The notes: generated by a model from the letters alone, not told the origin. Counted from the stretch's first letter, positions 33,371 to 44,053 are shown. The stretch is DNA of 64,000 bases from Eupeodes corollae (GCF_945859685.1 NC_079147.1:18393289-18457288); one strand, 5' to 3'. Translations and numbers: made by a program.

Positions 33371-34540
33371 GAACTAGTGGGTGTGGCTAGGGGTGGGCTC
33401 TATTTAAAAAGTCACGTTCGTGTATTGTAGCCTTTAAACATGTATCTCTAAGCTATTACCTAGTATCAAAAAATACCCCTTTAAAAAATTCATTTCAGAT
33501 GGACTATCGTGTTCTGCATAGAAATATAGGCCTGTGTTTCGTTCTAAAAAAATAAATATTTGGAAGATAAAAGTCACTAGAAACTAATGTCATTTTATTA
33601 CAATGTAACAATTTTCAATAATTGTCAGCTGAAAGTTTAAATAGTACATTAGTTCTGTAAACAAAAACATAAAAATACATTTAGAGTTCTTTCTCATATC
33701 TTGAAGTTATAGATGATTAAACCATCTGCTTATTTATTTAACCTCCATATTTCATCCATATAGTTTCGTGACCTAGTGACATACAAAATGCCTTAACCAA
33801 CAAAACAAAAACTGTCATCGTTGTTGTCCTTACAAATAAGAGACGACTCGTATATCTTTTTATTCATGCTAATAATGTAAATCAACACTTTTTGCGAGAA
33901 AATTTAATTAACCATGGTATGTCATAAATTAACTCACTCATCCATCATCACTGATGCACATTTTTATGTACTTTAATTCACTCTACGAAATTCGTACTCG
34001 ATTTGTACAAGAAAAATATACTTTGTTAACAATTATTTTTTGTTTTAATTTTCTTTTGTTTGAATGGGTATGTAATTCATTTTAATTGAAAAAAGAAACA
34101 CTTTTTGTTGATATTGTGCGTGCGCTTTGCAATAAAAAAAAGTAATAATAATTGTTGCAAGCATTTATGCAATGACAGGGCAAGCGGCAAGTCTTTTGAT
34201 TGTTGTAAAAAGGGGAATTATTTAAGGTTTTTTTGTACTTGTTTCTTTGTTTTGTTATTATGTGATGAAAAAGATATCATGCGACAATTTTAATTGCCAC
34301 AACCGTGCTGCCTACTGACAAAGTTTAAACGTTATACATTTGTTTTTTTTTTTCTGCTCTGAAACATAATAAGGGACCTCGATAGAGGAGAAGAAATAAA
34401 GAAGTGTAGTGGATGTGTAATTGTGTATATTATGCCATAATTTGTGGGTGAGTTTGTTATTCCAATAGAACTGACATAAAAAAGAAATAAATTAAAGATA
34501 AATTCATTCATAACATCATCAAATTGATTAAACATTATTC
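33371..34540. other. No gene seen
   Basis: AT-rich with no recognisable coding motif. Confidence 0.45.
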
Positions 34541-34559
34541 TTTAAAGGCTTTGCAAAAG

Positions 34560-35030
34560 TATTTTGACAGTTTACAACGGCCTTTTGACATTTCACATCA
34601 GCCATTTTGTTTTCTTTGTACTCATTCTAAATTCAAAGAACGCTATCTAGTGGTATATTTTTGAATCATAAGTTATTTTGACACTGACAGTTTGAAATCT
34701 TGACAGAAAAACATAAGCATAACTCCACGTAACGAAATAAGTTGTTTTGCAACAATGTTGTAAAATATTAACAAACTTGTAAAATATTGAAAAACTTGTT
34801 TCTAAAGAGAGAAGCCGAAACAGTGCAAAACATTTTGGTAAAGAATTTTGGCAGGTATGAACCCCTGACCAAGTCTGGTGTACACAAGCTTGTGAATAAG
34901 TTCGGGGACTGGTATGCCAGTGGACCGTAGAACACTGATGGTCCTCGTAGCAGTACAGTGTGCACGGCTAGAAATGTGGGTTCTGTAGACGAAAGAGTAA
35001 GACTCAATTCAAGAACATCAACTGACTATA
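34560..35030 (+). pseudogene. Family M-like transposase, N-terminal fragment
   Basis: A TGACAGTTT / TTTTGACATTTC leader (34563-34720) resembles other family M leaders. One frame reads LVKNFGRYEPLTKSGVHKLV then NKFGDWYASGP before a stop, the pattern of the second helix-turn-helix, followed by remnants of the linker. No catalytic block follows. Confidence 0.5.
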
Positions 35031-35503
35031 GACATCAAAAGCTTAACATTTGATAATTAGCTTAACATTTGATAATTAACCTGAGAGGAATTTATCAGAA
35101 ATGGTGGTATGAACAATCTTTTTTTAAAGTCTCTGAGAATGAGCTTCAGATGGCGAGTATGGGCATTTGCAATGCGACAGATTTCAATTTAGGATGTGTA
35201 ATTCAATGTAAGAGGTTTGTCTCAATTCACTATCTCAGTCTCAAAACATCATCAATTTTTAAACGGTCTTCTTTAAGTGGATCGAACGTTTGTAATATGA
35301 ATATTTAGTGTGTTTGTTCTATTAAAAAGGTTAATACAGCTGAAAGAAATTCTGACAGTTTAAGTTCAGATAGTAGGTACGTTGATTTTCTGAATCTTTA
35401 GTTTTATATAAAATAAAAAATGAGAATTACTAATAAGTAAAACGAGTGCTACAAAACCCTAACAGTATAAAGAAATTTTCGACCAAAATAAAGCAATGTT
35501 CAT

Positions 35504-35570
35504 ATATGCGTTTCGCCCCGGTGTAATGATTGGGCTCATCAGAAGATGACCATTACACCTTGACGCATAT
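35504..35570 (-). ncRNA. Hammerhead ribozyme (stem III-open form)
   Basis: A complete self-cleaving hammerhead fold can be drawn on the minus strand. Stem III: ATATGCGT (35570-35563) pairs with ACGCATAT (35511-35504), eight perfect pairs. The GTC triplet is at 35564-35562, with predicted cleavage after 35562. Stem I: AAGGTG (35561-35556) pairs with CATCTT (35548-35543) around a 7-nt loop, TAATGGT. The invariant CTGATGA is at 35542-35536. Stem II: GCCC pairs with GGGC (35515-35518) around a 13-nt loop. The invariant GAAA is at 35514-35511. Loop I (TAATG) and loop II (CATTA) are complementary, which fits the loop-loop contact that natural hammerheads use for activity. In animals such motifs occur in Penelope-like retroelements, retrozymes and satellite DNA. 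Which carrier applies here is unknown. Confidence 0.9.
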
Positions 35571-35751
35571 TTTGCAGAATAAATTGGGATTCCATATAAT
35601 CAGAGCTGTATAGAGCAACTGCGAATTATATAGTTGCTAAAAATCTTCAAAGATAAATTGTAGCTATTTGATTGCCTTGCTATGGGACTTTTTGAAATAA
35701 TTCTTAAGTAATATTGCTTTTTTTATAACGTTTACTTATTTGGGTTTCGTC

Positions 35752-35997
35752 ATATCGAGCACTTCCCGCCATTCTATCGTAAGCGCTATTTTCAATAAAA
35801 AAGACAACACAATTATTAAAATTTAATTAATGTGTTAGAGCCTTGAAGGAATTGTCATACTTTAGCATAATTAAACATTTTCCAATACTGACTATGGGTA
35901 CAAGATGTTTAAAGGGCCAGCAGTAAAGTTTTGATTTGTCGTCTACGATAACATTTGTTTTGGCGCTTACGATAAATTGGCGGGAAGGGCGCGATAT
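35752..35997. mobile_element. Fold-back (MITE-like) element with about 35-bp inverted ends
   Basis: The left arm ATATCGAGCACTTCCCGCCA then TTCTATCGTAAGCGC is mirrored by the right arm, which as reverse complement reads ATATCGCGCCCTTCCCGCCA then ATTTATCGTAAGCGC. About 31 of 35 positions match. The interior is AT-rich and non-coding. No clear target duplication was found, so the superfamily is unknown. Confidence 0.75.
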
Positions 35998-36228
35998 ATT
36001 GTTACAAATTAACCAAATGCTTTATTAATTCTTAGTTACAAAAATTTACTTAACCTAAAGCGAACCACGCTGCCTGCTATCCAAAACCAGAATGACGTTT
36101 CTTTCTCGTTGTCAGTCGGGCTGACAAGTAGGTGCTGACGAGTAGAAATTGACGAATAGATGTGTATCGCTTTTCGTCACAATATTAAAGATAGGTATTA
36201 TTGCGTCATATTCAGGAGATACCCTATA

Positions 36229-36445
36229 TGTCAATTTAAAGTCAATTCTGATGTTCCTCAAGGGAGTCATCTTGGTCCACTTCTTTTTATTTTGTTTATT
36301 AAATAATTTTACATCGCTAATCTATAAAGACGATTTTAAGATTTTACGAATTATTAACTACATCAAGCATCGTAAAGAGCTACAAGAAAATGTAAATCAA
36401 TTTTGGGAATGGTGCAATAACAATAGTTTGACAAATGTAAGATAA
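36229..36445 (+). pseudogene. LINE family C-like reverse-transcriptase fragment
   Basis: DVPQGSHLGPLLFILFIK, then YKDDFKILRIINYIKH and LQENVNQFWEWCNNNSLT. These are RT motifs 4, 5 (YADD altered to YKDD) and the following region, resembling family C on the minus strand at 24833-25021. One frameshift and a stop separate the blocks. Confidence 0.8.
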
Positions 36446-36508
36446 GCTGTTATACACATAAACAGATTACACTAAATTATGACTATATGTACAACTTGTC
36501 ACGTTTGT

Positions 36509-36730
36509 CTGTCCGTCCGTTGAGAACTAGGGCCTGGTGACTTACAACTCTCAACCATTCCTGTGCGCGAGTAATGTTGTCAGGGATGGAGGAGACCTAT
36601 AGTTTCAAGCCGAATTCGAACGGCTGATTTGAGAAAGTACTTTTCTTGACAAGAATTACTCTCTTGGAGGATTTGTCAATTCCTCCCAAAAGACACAATT
36701 ATGAAAAGGATTGAATCCAAGACCTCTGGT
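36509..36730 (-). mobile_element. tRNA-derived SINE, copy 3, head missing
   Basis: Matches copy 2 through CCGTTGAGAACTAGGGCCTG, CTCAACCATTCCTGTGCGCG and GGATTTGTCAATTCCTCCC to the B-box region (GGATTGAATCCAAGACCTC, 36709-36727). It lacks the A box and about 25 bp near the B box. On the minus strand this is a 5'-truncated copy. Confidence 0.8.
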
Positions 36731-36759
36731 ACTACCTTCGTGTGTTCCAGACTCAAAAT

Positions 36760-37285
36760 CAATTAAAGTGTAAGTTAATAGGAATTGCACTAACATAGTA
36801 TTGAAATGCATACTTTTTTAACCGACTAGTTTTTCGGCTTCTTTTTCCGTTCCAGCATTTCAAAACATATACCAGTAGTATTTTATGCTTCCAATGTTTT
36901 CAGTAGCTTCCATTATGACCCTTGAAACCGAACTTTGATTGATTCTGAAACTTTCAACCAGCCTTATCAACATATTATTATAATTTTTATAGTTAAATGA
37001 CAAAATTGAAAAGCTTCACTTTAATCATGTTTTTTTGTCATATATTTTGAGTTCAAAGACTGAGGTAGCCCATCGAGTCCAGGATCTTTTTTTTTTCTAT
37101 AACTCTGATTTAACCTGATTCAGAACTTTCAAATAGTATAAATTATAAATTAAACTCCTTGGTACGGTATTGGTGTCCTGATATGGTATTTGTTCAAGAG
37201 GGCTTATCTACTTTTTAACTCTCCTAAGATTCTTGGCTCTTCTATTATGCATTGGTCGCTTCGATTAGTGTTTCTTGGCTGATGA
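36760..37285. other. No gene seen
   Basis: AT-rich, no motif. Confidence 0.4.
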
Positions 37286-37292
37286 TTCTTAC

Positions 37293-37403
37293 GGCTTTTA
37301 ACCGGCTCATCAACCGCTTTTAACCGACTTATCAACTGCTTTCAATCGGTCTATCAGCAGCTTTTAACCAGCTCTTCAATGGCTTTTTATCGGATTATTT
37401 TCT
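37293..37403. repeat. 22-bp minisatellite, five units
   Basis: GCTTTTAACCGGCTCATCAA and variants begin at 37293, 37316, 37338, 37360 and 37382, a period of 22-23 bp. The units are diverged. No coding meaning is apparent. Confidence 0.75.
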
Positions 37404-37779
37404 TTACCCTAGAAGACCCTTACCACTGATGGGGTTATATGAGATGGATTTTATTTTGGAGAAATTGGTCTCGAAACAATTTTGCACAGAAATCTAGCAA
37501 GTGTTCAAAATTATGATATTTCAGATACCACCCACAGATGATAAGGAGCACCACCACCTTGATTTGGGGAACGATTATGACGAAAAATCATCTTTTCTGC
37601 CGAAGCGTTATTCTTTTCTGCGGCAACGTTAACAAACAAAATAGACAAATATTAATCCTTGAAAATCATTACATTATTGATGAGAAACCAATGCATCTAC
37701 AGAGACCTAGAGTTTGGGTAGAATTCGGTCCAATGTTTTTTTTTTTAAACTGATACATGATTTTACGTTCAGCCCTACC

Positions 37780-38606
37780 ATGAGGAATATTGTTTTTCCT
37801 TGCAGAGATTTTTGTAATCCACATTTGCGTTTTAGTACAACATTTTTGCTGAGTTTGAATTGATTGTCCTGACTAGCTTAAGCAGCCTGAACGATTTGTT
37901 CCTAGCTTCTTAACATTCTGCACCAAACCATGGGTCCCTACAGTTCTTTTGCCTACGGTTTGCTTGGAACGGTTGGGCGGCTTGTTCGACACATGCAAAC
38001 AATAACTCAACACCCCTTATCGATTGAATTTAATCATCGTGTAAAAGGCTCAGACTTGTGTCAAGGCTTGTTTGGTATGATAGCAAAAAACGTTCCTTCC
38101 ACTGATGTTTCAGTAAGAGTTTTAGGCTTTCGGTGGGTTGTTCTGACTCTTTGGTGAGCTCACAAGGAATTACCACTGGAAAATGGTCTGAGTATACCAG
38201 TTGTTCCACCGTTAAGTCTCTTGTGTACTCGAGCCACTTTCCACGTAAAAGGCAGTAGTCTACTGTGGATTTGGCAGTTGCTCTGGAAAAAGGTAGAATT
38301 ACCAGTTTTGTCCCTTCTTGTTCTTCGATTCAACATGGTCAGACCAATTGATTCACATAGTTTTCTCCCATTTGTGTCAAGCGTTGTGCCACATGCTGAC
38401 CTGGTTGAACTAATTGATAAAGAGGTCAAGTCGGACGGCATCTGCAGTATCTGAGAGTTCCCACCCCTCGCGTTACAGTCTCCAATCAGCATTATATTGT
38501 CTATGCCTTCTTCTAAAAGAAATTTAAAAAGCTCAGCATACTCATCCATCCATTTCTTATATTTGTAGCCCCATTCAAAAACTTTTATTTTCAAAACCTC
38601 AAGCAC
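37780..38606 (-). pseudogene. LINE endonuclease and linker fragment
   Basis: Minus strand from 38606: WMDEYAELFKFLLEEGIDNI then MLIGDCNARGG, matching the GDFNARxG block of apurinic endonucleases with Phe changed to Cys. RSACGTTLDTNGRKLCESIG and NSTFF follow. After a frame change, from about 37935, DPWFGAEC-EARNKSFRLLK and NVDYKNLCKEK give the linker preceding the RT. The RT is not present. The plus-strand frames here are antisense shadows. The clade cannot be set without an RT. Confidence 0.75.
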
Positions 38607-39957
38607 CCTTCAAATTTTACTAATGCAGTAAGCCATTTTTTTCTCTCTCTACAGATAAATACAATTAAATCATGAAGAAACATCATTTAATAAACATCAA
38701 CATTCAAATTACAAAAATCAAAACAAATCAGATTTTGAGTTAATTTTATTTGACACGCTCTGCTGTCAAATTCCACCCTCATTTTCAAGGAAGTCGACTG
38801 GATTCCAATTTAAGATAAAACCAAAAATATTTAAGTGTGGGCATAATAAATAATAACGATAGCAATTTCTTCAACTCTCTCTTAAAATGGTCACTATACC
38901 ATAGAAGAAAACACCTTTTGTGACGTTAATGCTATATTTTATTTAATTACTATATAATTCTTATTTAAAATTCAAATTAACTTAATCACCTCCAAAAATA
39001 GAAAAATCTAAGAGACAGAGAGACATCTTACACCATTTTTTCACCAAAAAGTCTCGTATGTTGAATATTTCAATGTCGATTGTTAATGCCAAAAGAATTC
39101 AACAAATTTTTGTCGGTTTTAAAAATAAATCTGTACTGTCTCGGGAGCTTCTTCCAGCTACAGTTACAACAAAAAGATACAAAAATACAACGACTTCCAC
39201 AGTGAAGATACATTTCATTGAAAAGGCAAAAGAAAAGATACTCTTCTGAAAAAAGTATCTAATCTTCCGTAGACATGGTTGAGGCTTCTTCATTGACATT
39301 CGCTTAAGTAAATACTAAATACTTATCTACTCGTTTAGGGGTGCACAAAGTTCAACAAGAAAATTCATTGCGTTTATTAAAATTACTCAATTATATGCCA
39401 AATAAAACGAAGACGCACGACTTGACAATCCGAGATATGAAGATGAAGACATCATCATCGTGTAATCAACGATAGAAGTGCAAGTGAAGAAATAGAAAAA
39501 GGAAAGTGGTGGTAGTCAAGCTGTTAGATAATTTATAATACAAATTTAAAGTCTTATGAATTGAACTTTGAACTCAAGAAATGTTTATGAGGTTGTTGCA
39601 TTTAGGAGAGGTTTGGATAGGCTTTTGGTTTGTATATGAAAAAAAGTTCATTGTTGTTAAATGTAACCATTTGTGGGTAAATAATCTTGTACTGGGTTTG
39701 AACTTAGATACGTTTGAATTTGTTTTTTTTTTTTTTTATTGTGCAACAACAAAGTGAAGTTTTTTTTTAGTAAACGTGCATTGGATCGTCTAAATGCATC
39801 AAGATAACATAATTTTAATCGCTTCTTAATTGGCACATGAGACTGATTGATTTGAAATGAGGTGTTGATAATGACTACTACGTTCGGTCGTCGTCGTCGT
39901 CGTCGAAGTGTTTTAATTGAAACAATCTATAAATAATTCATTAGATTTAATTTTCAG
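38607..39957. other. No gene seen; short CGT microsatellite at 39888-39904
   Basis: AT-rich with chance frames at 39058-39249 and 39099-39299. The only repeat is GTCGTCGTCGTCGTCG at about 39888-39904, and a T run lies at 39723-39738. Confidence 0.45.
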
Positions 39958-40046
39958 TTTTTTGCAAAAAGTATACGAATTAGAGAAGGGTCGCTTGTGT
40001 TATAATGATTTGGCATTAAAAATCGATAGGAATTTAAATGAACAAG
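39958..40046 (+). CDS. Candidate host exon, 89 nt
   Basis: An acceptor (TTTAATTTTCAG, ending at 39957) and a donor (CAAG|GTAAGG) bound an exon open in one frame: FLQKVYELEKGRLCYNDLAL then KIDRNLNEQ. The peptide has balanced composition, unlike the Phe/Ile-rich chance frames nearby. It ends with one base of a split codon, which joins in frame to the next candidate exon at 40180. I do not recognise the family. Upstream exons are not visible. Confidence 0.4.
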
Positions 40047-40179
40047 GTAAGGGAAAAATAATCTACAACAGATTAGTTACAATTTATAAATTGAAATATT
40101 TTTAAAATTTTAATCACAAAAGATTAAGAAGGTGCGGATTGATCGATTAGTAATTATTTTCTTTTCTTTTTGATTGCAG

Positions 40180-40228
40180 TGCGGTCAAGAAAGGCTTTAA
40201 TGTTTCAATTAGTTCATGCAAGCTTTAC
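40180..40228 (+). CDS. Candidate next host exon, ending at a pogo-type repeat
   Basis: A strong acceptor (TTTTCTTTTCTTTTTGATTGCAG, positions 40157-40179 in pieces) starts an exon that continues the frame of the previous one: the split codon G|TG gives Val, then RSRKALMFQLVHASFT. At about 40228 the terminal repeat of a pogo-like element begins. Its first bases, ACA|GTGAGT, resemble a splice donor. Either the element supplied a donor or it truncated the exon. Confidence 0.35.
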
Positions 40229-40652
40229 AGTGAGTCCCGCTTAATTATAACAGCCTTTTTGTGTGATTTTTTTTAAAGCAATTATCTGGGTATTGGCTAG
40301 TTCAGTGTTTAATTACATGTCCCGCTTTTAATTACATCATTTACATTGAATAATTAAACAGTAGACTCAAGTTGCAATAGTCAATTTATACAACCTGATA
40401 TAGTTGACAGGTTTAGATGAATTTGTTTAGATTTGATATAATATGGTCATTGATAAGTTTTGTTTTTATGTCCACTGTTCAAAAAACAAAAGTCCAACGT
40501 CAAATTTGTCAACAAGACGATTTTACTGCACCAAAAACGAGTTTTTATAAACTGAAAATTTTCATTATGTACAAGAGTCCTATTCATGTGAATGTTTTCC
40601 GAGTCCATGGGTTTTCTATTGTAAAATATTTGTCTTTTTCCAGAAAGAGATA
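40227..40652 (+). mobile_element. Pogo-like element family P1, copy A
   Basis: Begins ACAGTGAGTCCCGCTTAATT, typical of pogo/Tigger terminal repeats, and shares with copy B (44054 on) the blocks AAAGCAATTATCTGGGTATT, TTAAACAGTAGACTC and GTTGCAATA. The transposase is not readable. The copy is broken at 40651-40652 (TA) by insertion of the P2 element. A stretch after 44011 may be its other side. Confidence 0.7.
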
Positions 40653-40877
40653 CAGTCAAACTTCTTTATAACGAAACTTCAAGGGAACAAAAAATTGCTT
40701 CGTTATTAAGAAGTTTTATAAAAAATTCGTTATATAGAATGAATACAAAAAAACTAATTTTAAAGAAATGTATGTCTTTTTATTTTTTCATTAAAAACAT
40801 ATCAATTTTCGATTGCACATGAGCAGTTTTGATTATTTTTGTTTAACTATAAAAATCTTAAAATTTAGTAAGTTTAA

Positions 40878-43194
40878 CTCTTTCAGTCTGGGTGGTTAGT
40901 GTCACTAACAACCTCTTTCGGAATTTTTATTTTGTGTTTTACAGCTTCTAGCGCCAATTTTTTAAAGTGTGATGAATTTTCGAACCATGCTTGACAGGAT
41001 TCGACAGATTTGCGGTAAATTGAATGCACAATTGTTATTTTGCGTTCGGTTCAATTTTAATAAGAACTTAATAATAATGATAAGAAAATTGTGAATTGGA
41101 AAAGTAAGGTTACTAAACTAACCACCATGAATGTTGTGTGTTTGTGGTCACAGTCCAAATGAAATTTATACATGTAAATATAATTGCTGTTTTTGATTTT
41201 TTCAAGTATGTCGCGCCGCCGCCGGCTACAAGGAAGAGAAACTTTCGAATATTTGTTGGAAGATATTCCTTCAAGAAACGACAGTTTTTGTAGTGACCAG
41301 GATGACGGAGAAGAAAGAGACGATCAGCCAAATCCACTTTTGTTAGGAGAAGTTCCCAATTATGACTGATTCCGATGATGAACTCCATTTATCAAACTTA
41401 GTTTAGCGAAATCCTAATGTTACGGAGTCCAACACCGTGAATGTAAATAGACCAATGACACTAGCTCCAAAGTGGAAGAAAAATTATAGAATGGACACAC
41501 CTGGTGAGTTTTCGGAAAGTGTGGGAATATCTGATGAAATTCTGGGCATGGAGAATGTTGGCCCTCTTTCACTATTTCGGCTATATTAGACACAACATTT
41601 ACAAAACATTTTATGTTTTCAAACTAACCTTTACGCAACTCAATCTGGAAAACCTTATACACCCACTACAACTGAAGAGGTATAAAAAAAATGCCAAGCT
41701 ACAAGGATTACTGGTCTTCAGCACCTGATTTTCATGACAGCTATGTCACGAAGTTTATGAGCTTGAATAGCTTCATTTGGATTCTGAATTATTTTCACGT
41801 GAATGACAGTAGCGTAATGGCTGACAGAAACTGCCCAAATTTCGATAAACTGTATAAAATTAGACCTCTACTGGACATTTTACGAACTAATTTTCGAACC
41901 AATTACAAGCCATCAGAAAGAATTGTTATTGATGAGAGTATGATAAAGTTCAAGGGAAGGAACTTTTTGAAGCAATACATGCCAAAAAAAACCGACAAAA
42001 CGAGGTTACAAGGTATGGATGATGTATGCAGAGTCAGGTTACTGCCTTGATTTCGATTTTTATACTGGCAAGCAGTCATTGAAACTGACTTAGGCAATAA
42101 AGTTGTAACGAAATTTTGTGAAAATTTGAATGGAAAAAATCATAAAGTCTATTTTGACAATTATTGCAACAGTTACCCTTTACAAGTTAGATTACAAGAA
42201 GACAAACGGAACGGTGAATTCAAATAGAAAGTTCTTGCGGAAGCTAAAAGAAGACAGGCATTTACGCAGAGGAGAACATGATTACCGCATAAGTAAGACA
42301 AAAGTTAGTTTGTTGAAATGGAAAGACAAGAGATCAGTATTCATGTTGTCAAACTATCATGGTTCTGAGAACGTTGGTAAAGTTAACCGTAGAGAGCGCG
42401 ATGGCACCTATAACGAGGTTTTCTGTCCAGAAGCCGTTAAAGCCGATAAATTTGACCAGCTCAAAGGAAGTCATGCTGTTGATAGAAAATCACACAACTG
42501 GTGGCACAGGATTTTTTTTCATTTCCTTGATTGTTGTGTGGTCAATGCCTTTTTAATTTATAAGGAACTGCAGGCCTCTTCTCGCACGGACCTAAACCCA
42601 TTAACTCTGAAAAGCTTTAGACGAAGCGTATACCAGGGTCTTCTGGCGCCGGAATATGTCAGACAGAAGTAAAGGCCTGGTTTAGAACACAGAAAACGAA
42701 GTTCCAGGTCCTCATTTCTTCGACCTGCATTTATCAAACGCCACAAGCCTACAGTCGCAGAGGAAATTCATCTAGAATGCAGTCAACATCAACCAGAAAG
42801 AAGTACTTCGAGAAGATGCTGCAAATGTAGCACAAAAGTAAATGCAGTGAGGACAATATGGCAGTGCAATACGTGCAAAGTTCCTCTTTGCATTCGCAAA
42901 AGAAAAACCTGTTTTGCAGATTTTCATACCAAGTAGTTATAAGTTTATAATAAGTTTATAATTTTATTTTGTGAAAGAAATATTAATTAATAATACAAAT
43001 TATAAACAATCCATCATAGTTTTCTCTTCGTCAATAGTCATGGTGGTTAGTGTTGCTAACCACCTCATTTCTCCAAAACCTTAGTAATCAGATTTTTTTA
43101 AAAATATTTTCTGCTATATTTTAGACGATTTTAATTATAAAAGTAAAACAGAAAGGATACAATATTCTTAGTATACAATCGTGACTGAAAGAGT
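40878..43194 (+). mobile_element. piggyBac-like element inserted in the pogo element
   Basis: TTAA flanks both sides (40874-40877 and 43195-43198), the obligatory piggyBac target. The ends carry CTCTTTCAGTC inverted repeats: left at 40878-40888, right GACTGAAAGAG at 43183-43193 with one extra T. Just inside each end is a palindrome, GGTGGTTAGTGTCACTAACA on the left and GGTGGTTAGTGTTGCTAACC on the right. The left one follows the tip at once; the right one lies at about 43041-43063, 130 bp in. The element is about 2.3 kb, in the normal range for the family. Confidence 0.93.
41208..42936 (+). pseudogene. piggyBac-type transposase, frameshifted
   Basis: Starts with MSRRRRLQGRETFEYLLEDI and an acidic N-terminus, as usual for the family, then breaks at a stop at 41367. 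From 41691: PSYKDYWSSAPDF, MSLNSFIWILNYFHVND, and the catalytic block ERIVIDESMIKFKGR (first Asp) with QYMPKK. After a stop at 42048 other frames give VYFDNYCNSYPL (second Asp, about 42150) and LLKWKDKRSVFMLSNYH (third Asp, about 42330). NWWHRIFFHFLDCCVVNAFL follows. The cysteine-rich C-terminal domain runs to the stop at 42934-42936: CCKCSTKVNAVRTIWQCNTC, then FADFHTK. All three catalytic Asp can be seen, but in different frames. It is old enough to have several frame breaks, yet all domains remain in order. Confidence 0.93.
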
Positions 43195-43429
43195 TTAATA
43201 TGCATCATCTGAGTTTTCATCTCTTGTTTCAATAAAACTTCGAATATTATCAAATGCAGCTCTCATACTATTATCGTTTGGTTTTTTATCAAGACGTTGT
43301 GTGGTAATTTACTAGCTTACTGTGTTTTAAATATATCCAGCCACCCAGTACTGTCTTTAAAATTAAAGATTCAGACAAAAATTTAGCTTTTTGTTTAATA
43401 ATAGAGCCCGAGATTGGTAAATTCCTTTT

Positions 43430-43683
43430 CCTGTTTATCTGCACCTATTTTAACATTGCTTTATCCACATGACCGTATTTTGTTTTTCTTACTTTTTCTT
43501 TGGCTTCTGTTTGAACTTTTTTCGACAAACTATAAAATTTTCCAATCCTTCTTTAAAATTGTCGACAATGTACTAAACGATACACCAAATTTTTCTGCAA
43601 CATCTTTTTTCTTTTCTCCCCTTTTAACATTTTCAATTATCGATAACTTCTTTGATAGCGAAATAGCTTTGCGCTTCGACATT
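43430..43683 (-). pseudogene. CENP-B-type DNA-binding domain of a pogo transposase
   Basis: From ATG at 43681-43683 (minus): SKRKAISLSKKLSIIENVKR then GEKKKDVAEKFGVSFSTLST and ILKKDWKIL, then a stop. This is the N-terminal CENP-B helix-turn-helix that binds the element's ends. The second helix-turn-helix half and the DDE domain are absent or eroded: frameshifted remnants to about 43430 read VEKSSNRSQRKSKKNK. The protein is therefore non-catalytic. Confidence 0.85.
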
Positions 43684-44053
43684 TTGGCAACAATTCTTGA
43701 ACTTAAAATGCCAACTCAAACAATGGACCTGTTGATATGCGTAACATTTCTACTACACATCCATGCATACACACAACATTCACTTTAAGAAAATTCTTCC
43801 CAAAACAGGATGTTCCCTTTTAAAATAAAGAATACAAATCGTAGTAAACTTTGTTTTCAAATTTGAAAATTGACATTTCGTTATAAAGAAAAAAAAGGAA
43901 CAAAATTAGTTCCTTATAAAGAGAATTTCGTTATAAAGAACCTAATTCGTATGGGATATTATTGAGAGAATTACGTTACAAGGAAGTTCGTTATAAAGAA
44001 GTTTGACTGTATTACACAAATATGTTAAATTAGCCTATTTTTTGGGGGAAGTT

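Larger units (their letters stand above)
40653..44009 (-). mobile_element. Pogo-like element family P2, carrying a piggyBac
   Basis: Perfect 23-bp terminal inverted repeats, CAGTCAAACTTCTTTATAAC plus GAA (40653-40675), with the mirror at 43987-44009, flanked by TA on both sides (40651-40652 and 44010-44011). Subterminal copies of the TTCGTTATAAAGAA word repeat at both ends. Removing the piggyBac insertion (40878-43194) leaves about 1.04 kb, so the element is internally deleted. It retains only the start of a CENP-B-type transposase on the minus strand. Confidence 0.93.

Noticed and set aside
37930..38157. Plus-strand 75-codon frame
   Set aside because: It is antisense to the LINE linker on the minus strand.
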